DNA of 38,615 bases from Candidatus Neomarinimicrobiota bacterium. GTDB taxonomy: Bacteria; Fidelibacterota; Marinisomatia; Marinisomatales; S15-B10. The stretch spans positions 1 through 38,615 of the forward strand of contig JAZGBI010000109.1 in NCBI GenBank assembly GCA_036476315.1, written 5' to 3'. Numbering within the stretch: the stretch's first letter is position 1; each line of letters begins with the position of its first letter. The notes beneath the pieces were generated by a model, which was not told the origin of the DNA, made no database searches, and saw only the letters and a list, made by a program, of their open reading frames with translations. Position numbers and translations under genes: made by a program. Shown here in pieces: positions 9,901-17,753 of this stretch.

Positions 9901-10069
9901 GACAGAAAGATACGTACAGTTCGTGGAAAACGAATGGATGGAACGAGATGAAAGCTGGATCAAAAGGGAGGTCATCGATAAGAAGGCGTACATCGACATG
10001 CCCAATCTCACCTATTTCACCTACCTGAATCCCCGGAATGTCAAGCTCGGCATCAAAGTGAGTTTCTAA
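6938..10069 (+). CDS. TonB-dependent receptor (SusC-like), family 1; start codon abnormal
   Basis: About 1043 residues from the proposed start. In order: signal peptide (PIVVSFLVFPGLILG), a carboxypeptidase-regulatory-like domain (TGKIAGRIADAQSGDGLAGV and MGAATDNSGYYVILNVPPG), a TonB plug (NVTSETIENMP, TVRGGSARQTAFVVDGI, GGFNAEYGDARSGIINVVTK) and a barrel ending in LGIKVSF. No TonB box is obvious. The frame is open back to 6872 but has no ATG, GTG or TTG before the signal peptide. The most plausible initiator is ATA at 6938, overlapping the TAA of the upstream gene, with GGAAGG only two bases before it. A single-base error or mutation of ATG is equally possible. The first in-frame GTG (7082) would delete the signal peptide. 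The next cargo-like gene starts 25 bases after the stop. Confidence 0.9.
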   Translation: MTVSRLNRSLPIVVSFLVFPGLILGGITGKIAGRIADAQSGDGLAGVNVVIQESEMGAATDNSGYYVILNVPPGDYMLKASMIGYSDVTATNVVVVMGQTTTLDLKMETEVLAAEEVTIVAERPVVVRDVSNSQLNVTSETIENMPILDVTEVIGLQAGIQGMTVRGGSARQTAFVVDGIVLNDERSNDPYTSVSFGSISEVQVQTGGFNAEYGDARSGIINVVTKGGGRDRYSGSIILRYRPPGKKHFGPSVDDPNTFFTRPYLDPEVCYTGTDNGTWDAYTQRQYPAFEGWNTVSQATLQDSDPTNDLTPEGARRLFRWQHRRNSNIVKPDQTLDVTIGGPVPWIGKELGDLRFHFSYRDLKEMFIIPLARKSYDANIGRLKLTTDINPETKLTLTGMYGETHSVSPYQWQTTPTGDVLRSPYEIANYVSSSSGNSIIYMPGWFSPSTIYRTILGATFSRVLSSRTFYEVYLQHNRNRYNTYKMADRDTTRKYEILPGYFVDEAPFGYWGYGVTSIEGMRIGGWMNLGRDSSVVSTTTLRFNFTSQLNSTNQIKSGLKVTFNNYDINSSTESPSMTTWTRDQVYEVHPFRIGVYAQDKLEFEGFIANVGLRLDYSDANSPRYELDFYDPYFKEGYGHLIEEEVPVDNAEPQWSLSPRLGVSHPITDNSKLYFNYGHFRQEPSSTYRFRIQREYNGLVTSIGEPDLRLEKTVSYELGYTHYLFNRLLLNIAAYYKDVTNEHGWITYQNINNSVQYLRASDNNYEDIRGLEFTLDKRVGRWVTGFVNYTYEVRTYGYFGLTEYYEDPNRQREYLRQNPYQERPHPRPYMRANLDIHSPERFGPELNGVYALGDWNVNLLATWRAGAFTTYNPNSGPGIVDNVQWKDSHNIDLRVTKSLRIGGQEMQLFVDLTNVLNSRFLSYAGFSDNFDYLDYMESLHFAWEEGVENGNDRVGEYRETQVNYIPMQSVSSLDVVLDPELPVLYYDLETERYVQFVENEWMERDESWIKREVIDKKAYIDMPNLTYFTYLNPRNVKLGIKVSF

Positions 10070-10071
10070 TT

Positions 10072-10097
10072 CATGGAGAGGGTTTCGAATCTCCATG
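10072..10097 (+). promoter_or_regulatory. Perfect 8-bp stem-loop covering ribosome site and start codon
   Basis: CATGGAGA (10072-10079) pairs perfectly with TCTCCATG (10090-10097) across a ten-base loop. The left arm holds most of the only good ribosome site (GGAGAGG) and the right arm contains the ATG at 10095. In mRNA the hairpin would hide initiation until it is melted, for example by ribosomes finishing the TBDR just upstream. The pairing is seen; the role in translational coupling is inferred. Confidence 0.5.
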
Positions 10098-12233
10098 GAT
10101 AAACACATAGTAGTCTGGGCCAGCGTGCTGTCTTTTTCTTTTCTCTGGGCCCAGGTGGGGGAAAACGAAAAAAGGTACGTTCGAGTTGGCACCCTGCAGA
10201 GTCATTTTTCCGCCTACGGCTCGGAACGTGCCTGGAACAACACCTATTATGAGGGACTAATCTGGCCGGCGGACTACCCCTATCAGGACAATGCCGTCAT
10301 AAAAAGAGCCTGGATTGCCGCAACAGATTTCACGGATTCAGAGGACGAGCACTGGGACGTCTGGGGAACCTATATTTCCAGTGGATACGTGCAGAATTCC
10401 CTGTTTCCCATGAAACTGACTCAAGTAGCCAGATTTGAATCCCCTGTTGTGTTCGTCGATGGAAACAACATAACTGCCCCGTATGCAGGGGATGTAGATG
10501 AATTCAATCCTGGCCAGATACCCGATCGAATCGTGACCAATGTTGTCAACACTTCACTCGGTCTCACCATGACCCGTCGAGTCCTGGCATTCAGTCAGCA
10601 GTACCATGACAATTACTTCATCAAGGAATTCGTTTTCACAAACACAGGAAACGTGGATTTCGATGACGACATTGAACTCAATGCCACCCTGAAGGGAGTT
10701 CGTATCGGATGGGGAACGCGTTACAGTGTCTCGCGGGAAGGATCCATTGCGGTCGACGGTCAGCAGTCATGGGGCAAACATACCTGGGTGAGTAAGCGTG
10801 GAGAGGACTACCCCTCCCATGCGGCAGAGTCCATAACGGAGGATAATCCCATTGTGGACTGGATCAGGTGTGGTTTCAGCTGGTTCGGTCAATCAGAAAG
10901 GGTGTCCTTTGACAATATTGGCGCCCCGGATGTGAGGCATGACGGCCGTCTTACCTCTCCTCATCACGCGGGAAGTGCGATTCTTCATGTAGATAAAAGT
11001 GTCACCGACAGAAGTGACGATCCTCATCAGCCTGCCGTACTCGGGTGGCACGCGGGCGATTCTTATCCGTCGGTGGGTAATATCACTCCTTCGGACATGA
11101 ACAATATGATCAAACTGTACGATTTCCTGAGCGGTAAACCCTATCCGAGTGAAAACTCGGGGGATACCCTGAGGATGGACGAGACATTTCTGGAATCTAT
11201 CACGCACCGCCTGGACCCTTACACCATTCACAATGACGGAGGGGGAACCAATGTCTGGATCTGCTATGGTCCGTTTGATATACCTCCCGGAGACAGTATT
11301 GTCATTGTCGAGGCGGAGGGAATCAGCGGACTGAGCCGGCAAGAATGTGAAGAAATCGGTCGAAGGTGGAAAAAAGCTTACGACAATCCCAGCGATTCCG
11401 GTCCCTTTATTCTTCCCGACGGTTCCGAGACGAGTGACAAGGATGTTTTCAAGAACACGTGGGTGTACACGGGCAAGGACTCCATTCTTCAAACGTTTGG
11501 AAGGGCAAAAAGAAACTACGACCTGGGATACCTGATTCCCCAGCCCCCTCTGCCTCCTCCTGTCTTTGAGGTGACGTCCGGAGGAGACAAGATCATGCTC
11601 ACGTGGAGCACCAGTCCTACGGAAGGAGAACCGGATTTTGCGGGCTACAAAATCTTCCGTGCCGTGGGAAAACCAGATACCACCTATGAACAGATAGCCG
11701 CTCTTAGCCCGGGCGAAACGTTGTTTGATGACGTGACTGCGGTTCGCGGATTCTCTTACTACTACTATATCGTGGCGTACAACGACGGGTCCAGTAACTC
11801 AACAGGAGAGGCAAATCCGATGGGCATACTCCACAGCAGCAGGTTCTACACAAGAACCACAGAACCCGCATTTCTCAGGCGGCCAGCAGGAAAGTCCCTT
11901 GAGAAGATCCGGGTAGTGCCGAACCCCTTTCATATCGCTGCGGGCGACCTTCAGTACACGGGCGAAAAGGACAAAATCATGTTCCTGAATATTCCCGCAC
12001 GTTGCACCATCAAGATTTTTACAGAAAGAGGTGATTTGATAAAAACCATTAATCATGCAGACGGCAGCGGAGACGAAGCGTGGAATTCGGTAACGTCATC
12101 GCGTCAGGTCGTGGTGAGCGGTATATACCTGGCTCACTTCAAGGTGACTGAGGACTACACCGACCCGGCCACGGAAGAACTTCTTTACAGGAAAGGGGAT
12201 ACTGCCATCCGCAAATTCGTTGTTATCCGGTGA
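10095..12233 (+). CDS. Large exported protein with Fn3-like and T9SS-like C-terminal domains (TBDR partner, family 1)
   Basis: 712 residues, paralogous to the protein at 1929. Signal peptide MDKHIVVWASVLSFSFLWAQ. The N-terminal body has RYVRVGTLQSHFSAYGSER, LIWPADYPYQDNAVIKRAW and HDNYFIKEFVFTNTGN, aligned by eye with the first copy. Proline-rich PQPPLPPPVFEV leads into an Fn3-like domain (residues about 490-590), followed by a C-terminal domain starting IRVVPNPF (about 605-712) with TERGDLIKTINHADGSG and SGIYLAHFKV. Tail motifs of the two copies are almost identical while the bodies differ more, suggesting a shared export signal on diverging functional domains. It follows the TBDR at 6938 by 25 bases, repeating the receptor-partner order. 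Function is unknown; surface exposure through T9SS is inferred. Confidence 0.82.
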   Translation: MDKHIVVWASVLSFSFLWAQVGENEKRYVRVGTLQSHFSAYGSERAWNNTYYEGLIWPADYPYQDNAVIKRAWIAATDFTDSEDEHWDVWGTYISSGYVQNSLFPMKLTQVARFESPVVFVDGNNITAPYAGDVDEFNPGQIPDRIVTNVVNTSLGLTMTRRVLAFSQQYHDNYFIKEFVFTNTGNVDFDDDIELNATLKGVRIGWGTRYSVSREGSIAVDGQQSWGKHTWVSKRGEDYPSHAAESITEDNPIVDWIRCGFSWFGQSERVSFDNIGAPDVRHDGRLTSPHHAGSAILHVDKSVTDRSDDPHQPAVLGWHAGDSYPSVGNITPSDMNNMIKLYDFLSGKPYPSENSGDTLRMDETFLESITHRLDPYTIHNDGGGTNVWICYGPFDIPPGDSIVIVEAEGISGLSRQECEEIGRRWKKAYDNPSDSGPFILPDGSETSDKDVFKNTWVYTGKDSILQTFGRAKRNYDLGYLIPQPPLPPPVFEVTSGGDKIMLTWSTSPTEGEPDFAGYKIFRAVGKPDTTYEQIAALSPGETLFDDVTAVRGFSYYYYIVAYNDGSSNSTGEANPMGILHSSRFYTRTTEPAFLRRPAGKSLEKIRVVPNPFHIAAGDLQYTGEKDKIMFLNIPARCTIKIFTERGDLIKTINHADGSGDEAWNSVTSSRQVVVSGIYLAHFKVTEDYTDPATEELLYRKGDTAIRKFVVIR

Positions 12234-12248
12234 GTCACTCTCTGGACT

Positions 12249-12290
12249 CCAAAATTATGTTGACCTGTTCGGTCGAAATACATAATTTGG
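12249..12290. promoter_or_regulatory. Imperfect inverted repeat with candidate promoter
   Basis: CCAAAATTATG (12249-12259) pairs with CATAATTTGG (12281-12290) with one bulged A, and GACC (12262-12265) pairs with GGTC (12271-12274) inside it. There is no T-tract, so it is not a standard terminator. A TTGACC (12260) and CATAAT (12281) pair with a 15-base spacer could be a sub-optimal promoter for the next gene, in which case the repeat might be an operator. The evidence is only the bases. Confidence 0.35.
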
Positions 12291-12297
12291 ACGAAAG

Positions 12298-12320
12298 AAG
12301 GGGAGAGATACACTCCCCTT
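12298..12320 (+). other. Leader hairpin upstream of the beta-propeller gene
   Basis: AAGGGGAG (12298-12305) and CTCCCCTT (12313-12320) form a perfect 8-bp stem with a seven-base loop, followed by TATAAGGAAAC and then, about 25 bases on, a strong ribosome site. It lies in the 5' leader of the gene at 12358. It may stabilise the mRNA 5' end; no function can be shown. Confidence 0.4.
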
Positions 12321-12357
12321 ATAAGGAAACAAGCATTCAAAACAGAGGGGGTGACAA

Positions 12358-13698
12358 ATGAATAGACTGCTAAAGCTGATGATCATCATCATAGCCGTGT
12401 CCGGTGTTATGGCTGCGCAGTGGACCTATGAGGAGGACTTCTTCGAAGGTACGCTAATTCACGGTGTTGTTGTGGATCCGGACGGCAAGATATGGATAAC
12501 CCAGTACGCTCAGACAGACACTCTTGTGTTGACGTCAACCGATACGGTTACCGCGTCAGGGATATCCGTATTTAACTCCGATGGAACTGAAGCATCCTTT
12601 TCACCCATCACAACGTTGACCGTGGATGGAGTGACGGATACCCTCATCTATAGCAACCGGGGAATCTCCCTTGACGGTGATGGAAACATCCTTACATCCA
12701 CCGGATCCCTCTACCAAATAAACTATCAGACGGGCGAAGGGATGAACAAATACATGTTCGAGGGTTCGGGTGCCCAACCGTTGACGGAGGCGGGAGCAGA
12801 CGACAATGGCTTTGTCTACATCGCTCACGTGCTCAACGGACATGCACTGGTGATCCTGGATGAGGATTGGTCAGAATACAATGTGGTGGCGGACACAGTC
12901 CACACTATCCAACGCTCCATTCTCGCGAGCCCCGATGGAAAAGATGTCTACGTAGGTGCAATATACACTACCTACAACGGGATTCTCCATTATCACAGTG
13001 ACGATGGCCCCGACGGAACGTACTCACTTGTCGATACCCTCTACGGGAAAACCGGCAAACAGTTGTGGGCGCAAATCCTGGACTGGGATAACAACGGCCT
13101 CCTCTGGGTCGGCACCTATTGGAATGTGGATGCCGATGATTTTACCGGTTGGTACGCGCTGGATCCCACGCAGGACTACTTTGCCGTCGACACTATCGGA
13201 CATAATGCAAATACAGCGGATCCTCCCGCTATCGGAGATACGCCACCTGCCGGGGGTAGCTATTACGCCCCCAGGGGGATAGCCTTCAGTGCAGATGGAC
13301 TGACGGCCTACACCGCAGATTTTGACGGCGGCGTAGTCAAGAAATGGACCAATTCAGATCCAGCTCAACCGGGAGACACACCGATCCTGCCTGACCTGAG
13401 GATAGACTACGAAAGAGGTAATCCCATAATTGCAGTGGAGTTTACCCTTTCTCAGAACTATCCCAATCCGTTCAATCCGACGACGACTATTCCTTACGAT
13501 CTGAAACAAAGCGGTATGGCGAAATTGACCGTCTACGATATGCTCGGACGGGAAATCGCAACACTCGTCAATGAACCGAGACCGGCTGGTCGTTACAAGG
13601 TTCTCTTCGATGCCACTGGATTGGCTTCAGGTATGTACGTCTACAAACTGGAGTTCAACAACCGTGTGATTTCAAAGAGAATGACGTACATGAAGTAG
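12358..13698 (+). CDS. Secreted beta-propeller protein with T9SS type A sorting domain
   Basis: 446 residues. Short signal peptide (LLKLMIIIIAVSGVMAAQ). Residues about 25-350 contain propeller-type segments: GVVVDPDGKIWITQYAQTDT, ISLDGDGNILTSTGSLYQI, ILASPDGKDVYVGAIYT, DWDNNGLLWVGTYWN, IAFSADGLTAYTADFDGG. These resemble SMP-30/NHL-like repeats; no catalytic residues can be assigned. Residues 362-446 are a canonical type A sorting tail: FTLSQNYPNPFNPTTTIPYD, KLTVYDMLGREIATLVN, ASGMYVYKLEF and a basic end. The start has a GAGGGGGTGA ribosome site. It is the last gene of the first plus-strand block: a possible promoter and hairpins precede it and a strong terminator follows, so it may be its own transcription unit. 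It is probably surface-anchored or released by T9SS. Confidence 0.87.
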   Translation: MNRLLKLMIIIIAVSGVMAAQWTYEEDFFEGTLIHGVVVDPDGKIWITQYAQTDTLVLTSTDTVTASGISVFNSDGTEASFSPITTLTVDGVTDTLIYSNRGISLDGDGNILTSTGSLYQINYQTGEGMNKYMFEGSGAQPLTEAGADDNGFVYIAHVLNGHALVILDEDWSEYNVVADTVHTIQRSILASPDGKDVYVGAIYTTYNGILHYHSDDGPDGTYSLVDTLYGKTGKQLWAQILDWDNNGLLWVGTYWNVDADDFTGWYALDPTQDYFAVDTIGHNANTADPPAIGDTPPAGGSYYAPRGIAFSADGLTAYTADFDGGVVKKWTNSDPAQPGDTPILPDLRIDYERGNPIIAVEFTLSQNYPNPFNPTTTIPYDLKQSGMAKLTVYDMLGREIATLVNEPRPAGRYKVLFDATGLASGMYVYKLEFNNRVISKRMTYMK

Positions 13699-13728
13699 AA
13701 CATCGCGCCGGTTTAATCTCTAAAGAAG

Positions 13729-13762
13729 GGCCGACGGAATCCCGTTCCGTCGGCCTTTTCTT
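13729..13762 (+). terminator. Rho-independent terminator
   Basis: An 11-bp perfect GC-rich stem, GGCCGACGGAA (13729-13739) with TTCCGTCGGCC (13745-13755), encloses a five-base loop and is followed by TTTTCTT. It lies 30 bases after the stop of the propeller gene and ends the first plus-strand block. Confidence 0.93.
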
Positions 13763-13829
13763 GCTTATTCCCATCCCGGGTTTCTAAATTCCTTCATCAA
13801 CTCAGCCGCATCTTCAGGAGAATAAGACC

Positions 13830-14621
13830 ATGTTGGTGAAGATCTTCAAAAGTGCCGACGATTACTCGAAGGCCGCTGCACGGGTAATCGCCAGACTGAT
13901 CGGCCGAAAGCCGGATGCCGTTTTGGGGCTGGCCACCGGATCTACGCCTGTCCCTCTTTACAATGAACTCATTCGACTTCATCAAGAAGAAGCTTTAGAC
14001 TTTTGCAGGGTCACCACGTTCAATCTCGATGAATACGTGGGCATTACTCGGACTCACTCCCAGAGCTATCACGCCTTCATGAAGGAGAATCTGTTCTCAA
14101 AAATCAACATCCCCTCCGAGAATATTCACGTTCCCAACGGAACGGTGGAGAATATCGAGCAGCAGTGCGAATGGTATGAGGAAAGGATTAGACTCAAAGG
14201 CGGGATCGATCTTCAGGTGCTGGGGATCGGCGGAAACGGACACATCGCCTTCAATGAACCGGGCTCTTCACTGGGATCCCGCACACGAATAAAGACATTA
14301 TCTGAGCGAACTCGAGATGATAACAGCCGGTTCTTTGACTCTATGGACAAGGTTCCGAAATATGCCATTACCATGGGAATCGGTACGATCATGGAATCTC
14401 ACCGGCTTCTCCTCCTGGCTTCGGGCAAGAGCAAGGCCAAAGCCATAAAAAACACCGTGGAGGGTCCCATTACCGCTATGGTGCCCGCCACGATTGTCCA
14501 GATGCACCGTTACGCCATGATCTACATCGATGAGGCAGCCGCTTCTGCCCTCAGCCGTGAATACGAAAAAATAAAACCCGAAGACGTCGCCAGAAAGAGA
14601 AGCGTTACGATACAGCTCTAA
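13830..14621 (+). CDS. nagB: Glucosamine-6-phosphate deaminase (NagB)
   Basis: 263 residues, close to family length. NagB converts glucosamine-6-phosphate to fructose-6-phosphate and ammonia in the cytoplasm, feeding amino sugars from chitin, peptidoglycan or glycoproteins into glycolysis. Visible motifs: phosphate-binding LGLATGSTP near residues 32-40, FNLDEYVG with catalytic-type Asp67, GIGGNGHIAFNEP with His138 and Glu143 of the catalytic relay, and SRTRIKTL. Asn136 occupies a position that is Asp in the Escherichia coli enzyme but Asn in Bacillus-type enzymes, so it is not a defect. The AGGAG ribosome site at 13816-13820 supports the start. The gene is alone between a terminator and a convergent glycoside hydrolase gene whose stop is four bases away. 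Confidence 0.96.
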   Translation: MLVKIFKSADDYSKAAARVIARLIGRKPDAVLGLATGSTPVPLYNELIRLHQEEALDFCRVTTFNLDEYVGITRTHSQSYHAFMKENLFSKINIPSENIHVPNGTVENIEQQCEWYEERIRLKGGIDLQVLGIGGNGHIAFNEPGSSLGSRTRIKTLSERTRDDNSRFFDSMDKVPKYAITMGIGTIMESHRLLLLASGKSKAKAIKNTVEGPITAMVPATIVQMHRYAMIYIDEAAASALSREYEKIKPEDVARKRSVTIQL

Positions 14622-14625
14622 GGTA

Positions 14626-17600
14626 TCATTTGAGGAGAAGCATTCTCCTGGCCTGAAAAAGGCCGCCTTCCCGATCCAGATAATAGATATAGACGCCCGA
14701 TCCTGCCCGGGTACCCGATTCCGTTTCACCGTTCCATTCGACACTATGAATTCCCGCCGGGAATTCACGGTTTACAAGCGTCTTCACGTGGCGTCCGGCG
14801 ATGTCGTAAATGGTGAGCTGCACCCTGCCAGGTGTGGGGAGTTCAAAGGGTATCACCGTACGGTTGTTGAAAGGATTTGGATAGTTCTGCAAGAGACGGA
14901 ATTTCTCCGGCAGACGAGGTCCGGCATGGGCCACCGAGAGGGGAGGCGTTTTCCTTACTATCCGGAGATCGTCGAAATAGATGGTTCCGCTGGTGGCTGC
15001 CCCCTGTTCGTGAGTGAGTTGAAAACTGTCTATCCGGAGGTCGCCTTCGAGGATTCCATTTCCAATCCAGTTTCCCACGGGATCAGATCCCAGATCCCAT
15101 TCAACCAGCCTCCAACCCACCCAATCTATGGTCCTCCAGGGACTGACTTCATGATACGCCGCTGTACCTTCAGCAGGAGCGTGGTCATCCACGCAGAACC
15201 GGAATTTGTTGTGACTCCCGTCACCGTATAAATAACACTGAAGCACGTAACTCGTATCGAACAGTACATCTCTGGGGGCTCCTCCCGAAAGATACTCCCG
15301 GAGCAGATGTTCAGACGCCGATTGGTCCCACACATAGGTGAGCTTGGCCGATTTCTTCGGTGCGGAAGCTGGAAGATAGGTTTCCGTGCTGTACCCAAAA
15401 CTCGTCCCTGCCAGTATTCCCGTGGTGGAACCGCTGTAACCGGGCGATTCCCAGTTGCCGGGAAACGTAAATTTGTCAATCAGGATTTCCTCCATATAGC
15501 CCTGATTAAGGGTCGTGAAATCAATGGTCATATGGGAACCCACGGTGTTACCCAGCAGATCCTTGATCGTGCTGTGAAGAAAAATCTGGTACGATCGCTC
15601 CGGATCCAGTGGATCGTCCGATTGGATGCTGAGGACCGATCTGTTGTTGTACGTTGTCAGGAGAAGACTTCTGTCGATACCTGTGGATCCTCTGTTAAGG
15701 AGAACGGTCGTGTCATTGATGGAACCGGGATCCACGAGCTCGTCAAAGAGAATTGTCACAACATCTTCTACATCGAACATGTCCATCTCAGTCTCATAAT
15801 ACGGGTAGCTGAAAACAATCCCGGGCCCTGTCACGTCTTCTTCTTCGGTTCTGAAATTGAGCTCGTAAGGGTCCCCTCCCACCCCGTCGCCGTCTCCATC
15901 GATGGCCGATCCGTTGATATCCAATGCCCCAGTGTCTATCGTGAACCTGTAACTGTTGGCATAATTGAGAACCTGTTCAAACTGGATAGTGAGGGTCCTG
16001 TGATCGCTCGACCAGATTATCTGCTCCACGGCCGCGGTGGGCGATAGAGTTATAGCATCCGGCACCGTTTGCACGTCCATCGTTTTCGAGAATGAAATGA
16101 TAATCTCTGCGCTCACGCTGATCGTATCCCCCTCGACCGGATCGGACTGAATCACCGTGGGCGGAAAGGATGGAATCGAGTCACTCATGACAACATTGGA
16201 AAGGGGAGATTCGTTCCAGTACCGGTTCAGCGTGGTGGCTCCGTAGCTGTACTGGCCGTTGAAATCCTGCGTTCCCGGGAAACTGTCCGAAACAGTGAAG
16301 GCACGATTTCCAAACACTCTCTCAACAATCAGATCATCACCAGTCTTCACGTTCGCGTCTTCCGATCGATAGACTACGTACCAGTTATCGACTCCACCCG
16401 TATCACGGGGTGTGACGGTCAATCGATACTTCAGCGAATCGATCTTGATGATATCGATAGTCGGACTATCAGGATATGTTGTATCCACAAGGGCAGTGCC
16501 ACGAACTTTCGTTTTGGCTGGAAAGAATTGCTTCGCTTCCTCCCAGTATTGATAGTAGTCCCAAGTGCCATACCTAAAGAACTGAAAACCGTCGACCCAG
16601 GGCACACTGCGGGAAGTCTCGACGATCTGGGGATGGTTTCTCCACCTGTTCTGGTCGGCCAGGGCATAAGACCCGGGCCCCACGCTGTAAAGCCGGCCGT
16701 TGGAAATCCCCTTTTCAATATGGTCTTCCCAGCATTGAGGACAGGAGCCCGTCAGCATCCCGTAGAATTCATTTCCCGTTGTCCAGTGGTAATGCATGGG
16801 GGTCAACTGATCGATATGCCCTTCGTTGAACCATAGAGCGGCATCCTGATAAACGACGCCGTATCCCTGCCAGCCAGACCAGTTGTATTTCCCCAGCGCC
16901 GCCACGGAGAGGCGTACCCACGGTTTCACGGCCTGAATGGAGTCGTGCAGTACCCGGACAAATTCGGTCACCGTCCACCGCCACCAATCCTCCCAGGAGG
17001 GGAATTGGCCTCCGTCAACACTGTCCGGAGGATCCTCACTGTACGGATGTGCCGCGTCGTACAGGTATCGTCCGCCCGGATTCTCCTGCAGTTCCCGTAT
17101 CTGTTCTTCCGTAATCATTCCATCAGAGTACCGGTTTTCTTCCACCAACCGCGCAAACCCGCGGGATCGCTGAGAACTCGTGAATTCATTCCAGCGGACG
17201 TAGTCCAGATGAAGGCCATCGATATCGTAATTGTCAACGATTTCCATGGCGACGGAGAGGAGATATTCCCTCACTGCTTCAAGTCCGGGTGAGAGAGCAA
17301 GATTGGACGTCATAGGATTGCCGTCGCGATCTCTGCAGATCCACTCCTCGTGCTCCTGGCTGGGACTCCCAGGGTAACTGCTCCTGGCCTCGAACACATT
17401 CATCCATGCGTGAAGTTCAAGACCTCGTTTATGTGCCTCCTCCACCGCATAGGCGAGAGGGTCATAGCCGGGGTCCTGGTGACCCGCGTAAGAGCCCCAC
17501 GGTTCGTAGGAGGACGGATAATAGGCGGTCCCGCTCTGGCGGGCCTGCCACAACACGGCGTTCATGTTGCCTTTTCTGTGATTATCCATGATGGACCGGG

Positions 17601-17745
17601 CGAGAGCCTGATTCTCTTCAACACTACTGCCCGAATTGATTAAATCCCACGTGACCACCCAGGTAGCCCGGAATTCCTCGTTGGCAGTTGCCGAGAAAAC
17701 GCAGCCTAACGAAAGGAATACCGAAACATAGATAACCCGATTCAT
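14626..17745 (-). CDS. Secreted GHL10 (DUF187)-type glycoside hydrolase with Ig-like, binding and T9SS domains
   Basis: 1039 residues. Signal peptide RVIYVSVFLSLGCVFSATA. Residues about 24-420 match the GHL10/YngK-type barrel: EFRATWVVTWDLINSG, MNAVLWQARQSGTAYYPSSY, YAVEEAHKRGLELHAWMN and IDGLHLDYVRW (Asp181 in the usual catalytic stretch). An Fn3-like region follows (about 430-520), then two Big_5-like Ig domains (SDPVEGDTISVSAEIIISFS; VEDVVTILFDELVDPGSIND), a jelly-roll-like putative binding module (about 760-930) and a type A sorting tail (945-1039, LLQNYPNPFNNRTVIPFELP, ending ARRMLLLK). The start is ATG 17745; longer in-frame extension would lie inside the upstream gene and encode Arg/Gly-rich sequence. 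It is eight bases after the phosphoesterase gene, so co-transcribed. Substrate unknown. Confidence 0.9.
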   Translation of the reverse strand: MNRVIYVSVFLSLGCVFSATANEEFRATWVVTWDLINSGSSVEENQALARSIMDNHRKGNMNAVLWQARQSGTAYYPSSYEPWGSYAGHQDPGYDPLAYAVEEAHKRGLELHAWMNVFEARSSYPGSPSQEHEEWICRDRDGNPMTSNLALSPGLEAVREYLLSVAMEIVDNYDIDGLHLDYVRWNEFTSSQRSRGFARLVEENRYSDGMITEEQIRELQENPGGRYLYDAAHPYSEDPPDSVDGGQFPSWEDWWRWTVTEFVRVLHDSIQAVKPWVRLSVAALGKYNWSGWQGYGVVYQDAALWFNEGHIDQLTPMHYHWTTGNEFYGMLTGSCPQCWEDHIEKGISNGRLYSVGPGSYALADQNRWRNHPQIVETSRSVPWVDGFQFFRYGTWDYYQYWEEAKQFFPAKTKVRGTALVDTTYPDSPTIDIIKIDSLKYRLTVTPRDTGGVDNWYVVYRSEDANVKTGDDLIVERVFGNRAFTVSDSFPGTQDFNGQYSYGATTLNRYWNESPLSNVVMSDSIPSFPPTVIQSDPVEGDTISVSAEIIISFSKTMDVQTVPDAITLSPTAAVEQIIWSSDHRTLTIQFEQVLNYANSYRFTIDTGALDINGSAIDGDGDGVGGDPYELNFRTEEEDVTGPGIVFSYPYYETEMDMFDVEDVVTILFDELVDPGSINDTTVLLNRGSTGIDRSLLLTTYNNRSVLSIQSDDPLDPERSYQIFLHSTIKDLLGNTVGSHMTIDFTTLNQGYMEEILIDKFTFPGNWESPGYSGSTTGILAGTSFGYSTETYLPASAPKKSAKLTYVWDQSASEHLLREYLSGGAPRDVLFDTSYVLQCYLYGDGSHNKFRFCVDDHAPAEGTAAYHEVSPWRTIDWVGWRLVEWDLGSDPVGNWIGNGILEGDLRIDSFQLTHEQGAATSGTIYFDDLRIVRKTPPLSVAHAGPRLPEKFRLLQNYPNPFNNRTVIPFELPTPGRVQLTIYDIAGRHVKTLVNREFPAGIHSVEWNGETESGTRAGSGVYIYYLDREGGLFQARRMLLLK

Positions 17746-17753
17746 CCGCGAAT

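Noticed and set aside
10080-10095. tRNA T-arm-like GGTTTCGAATCTCC
   Set aside because: No acceptor, D or anticodon arms around it; it is explained by the start-codon hairpin.
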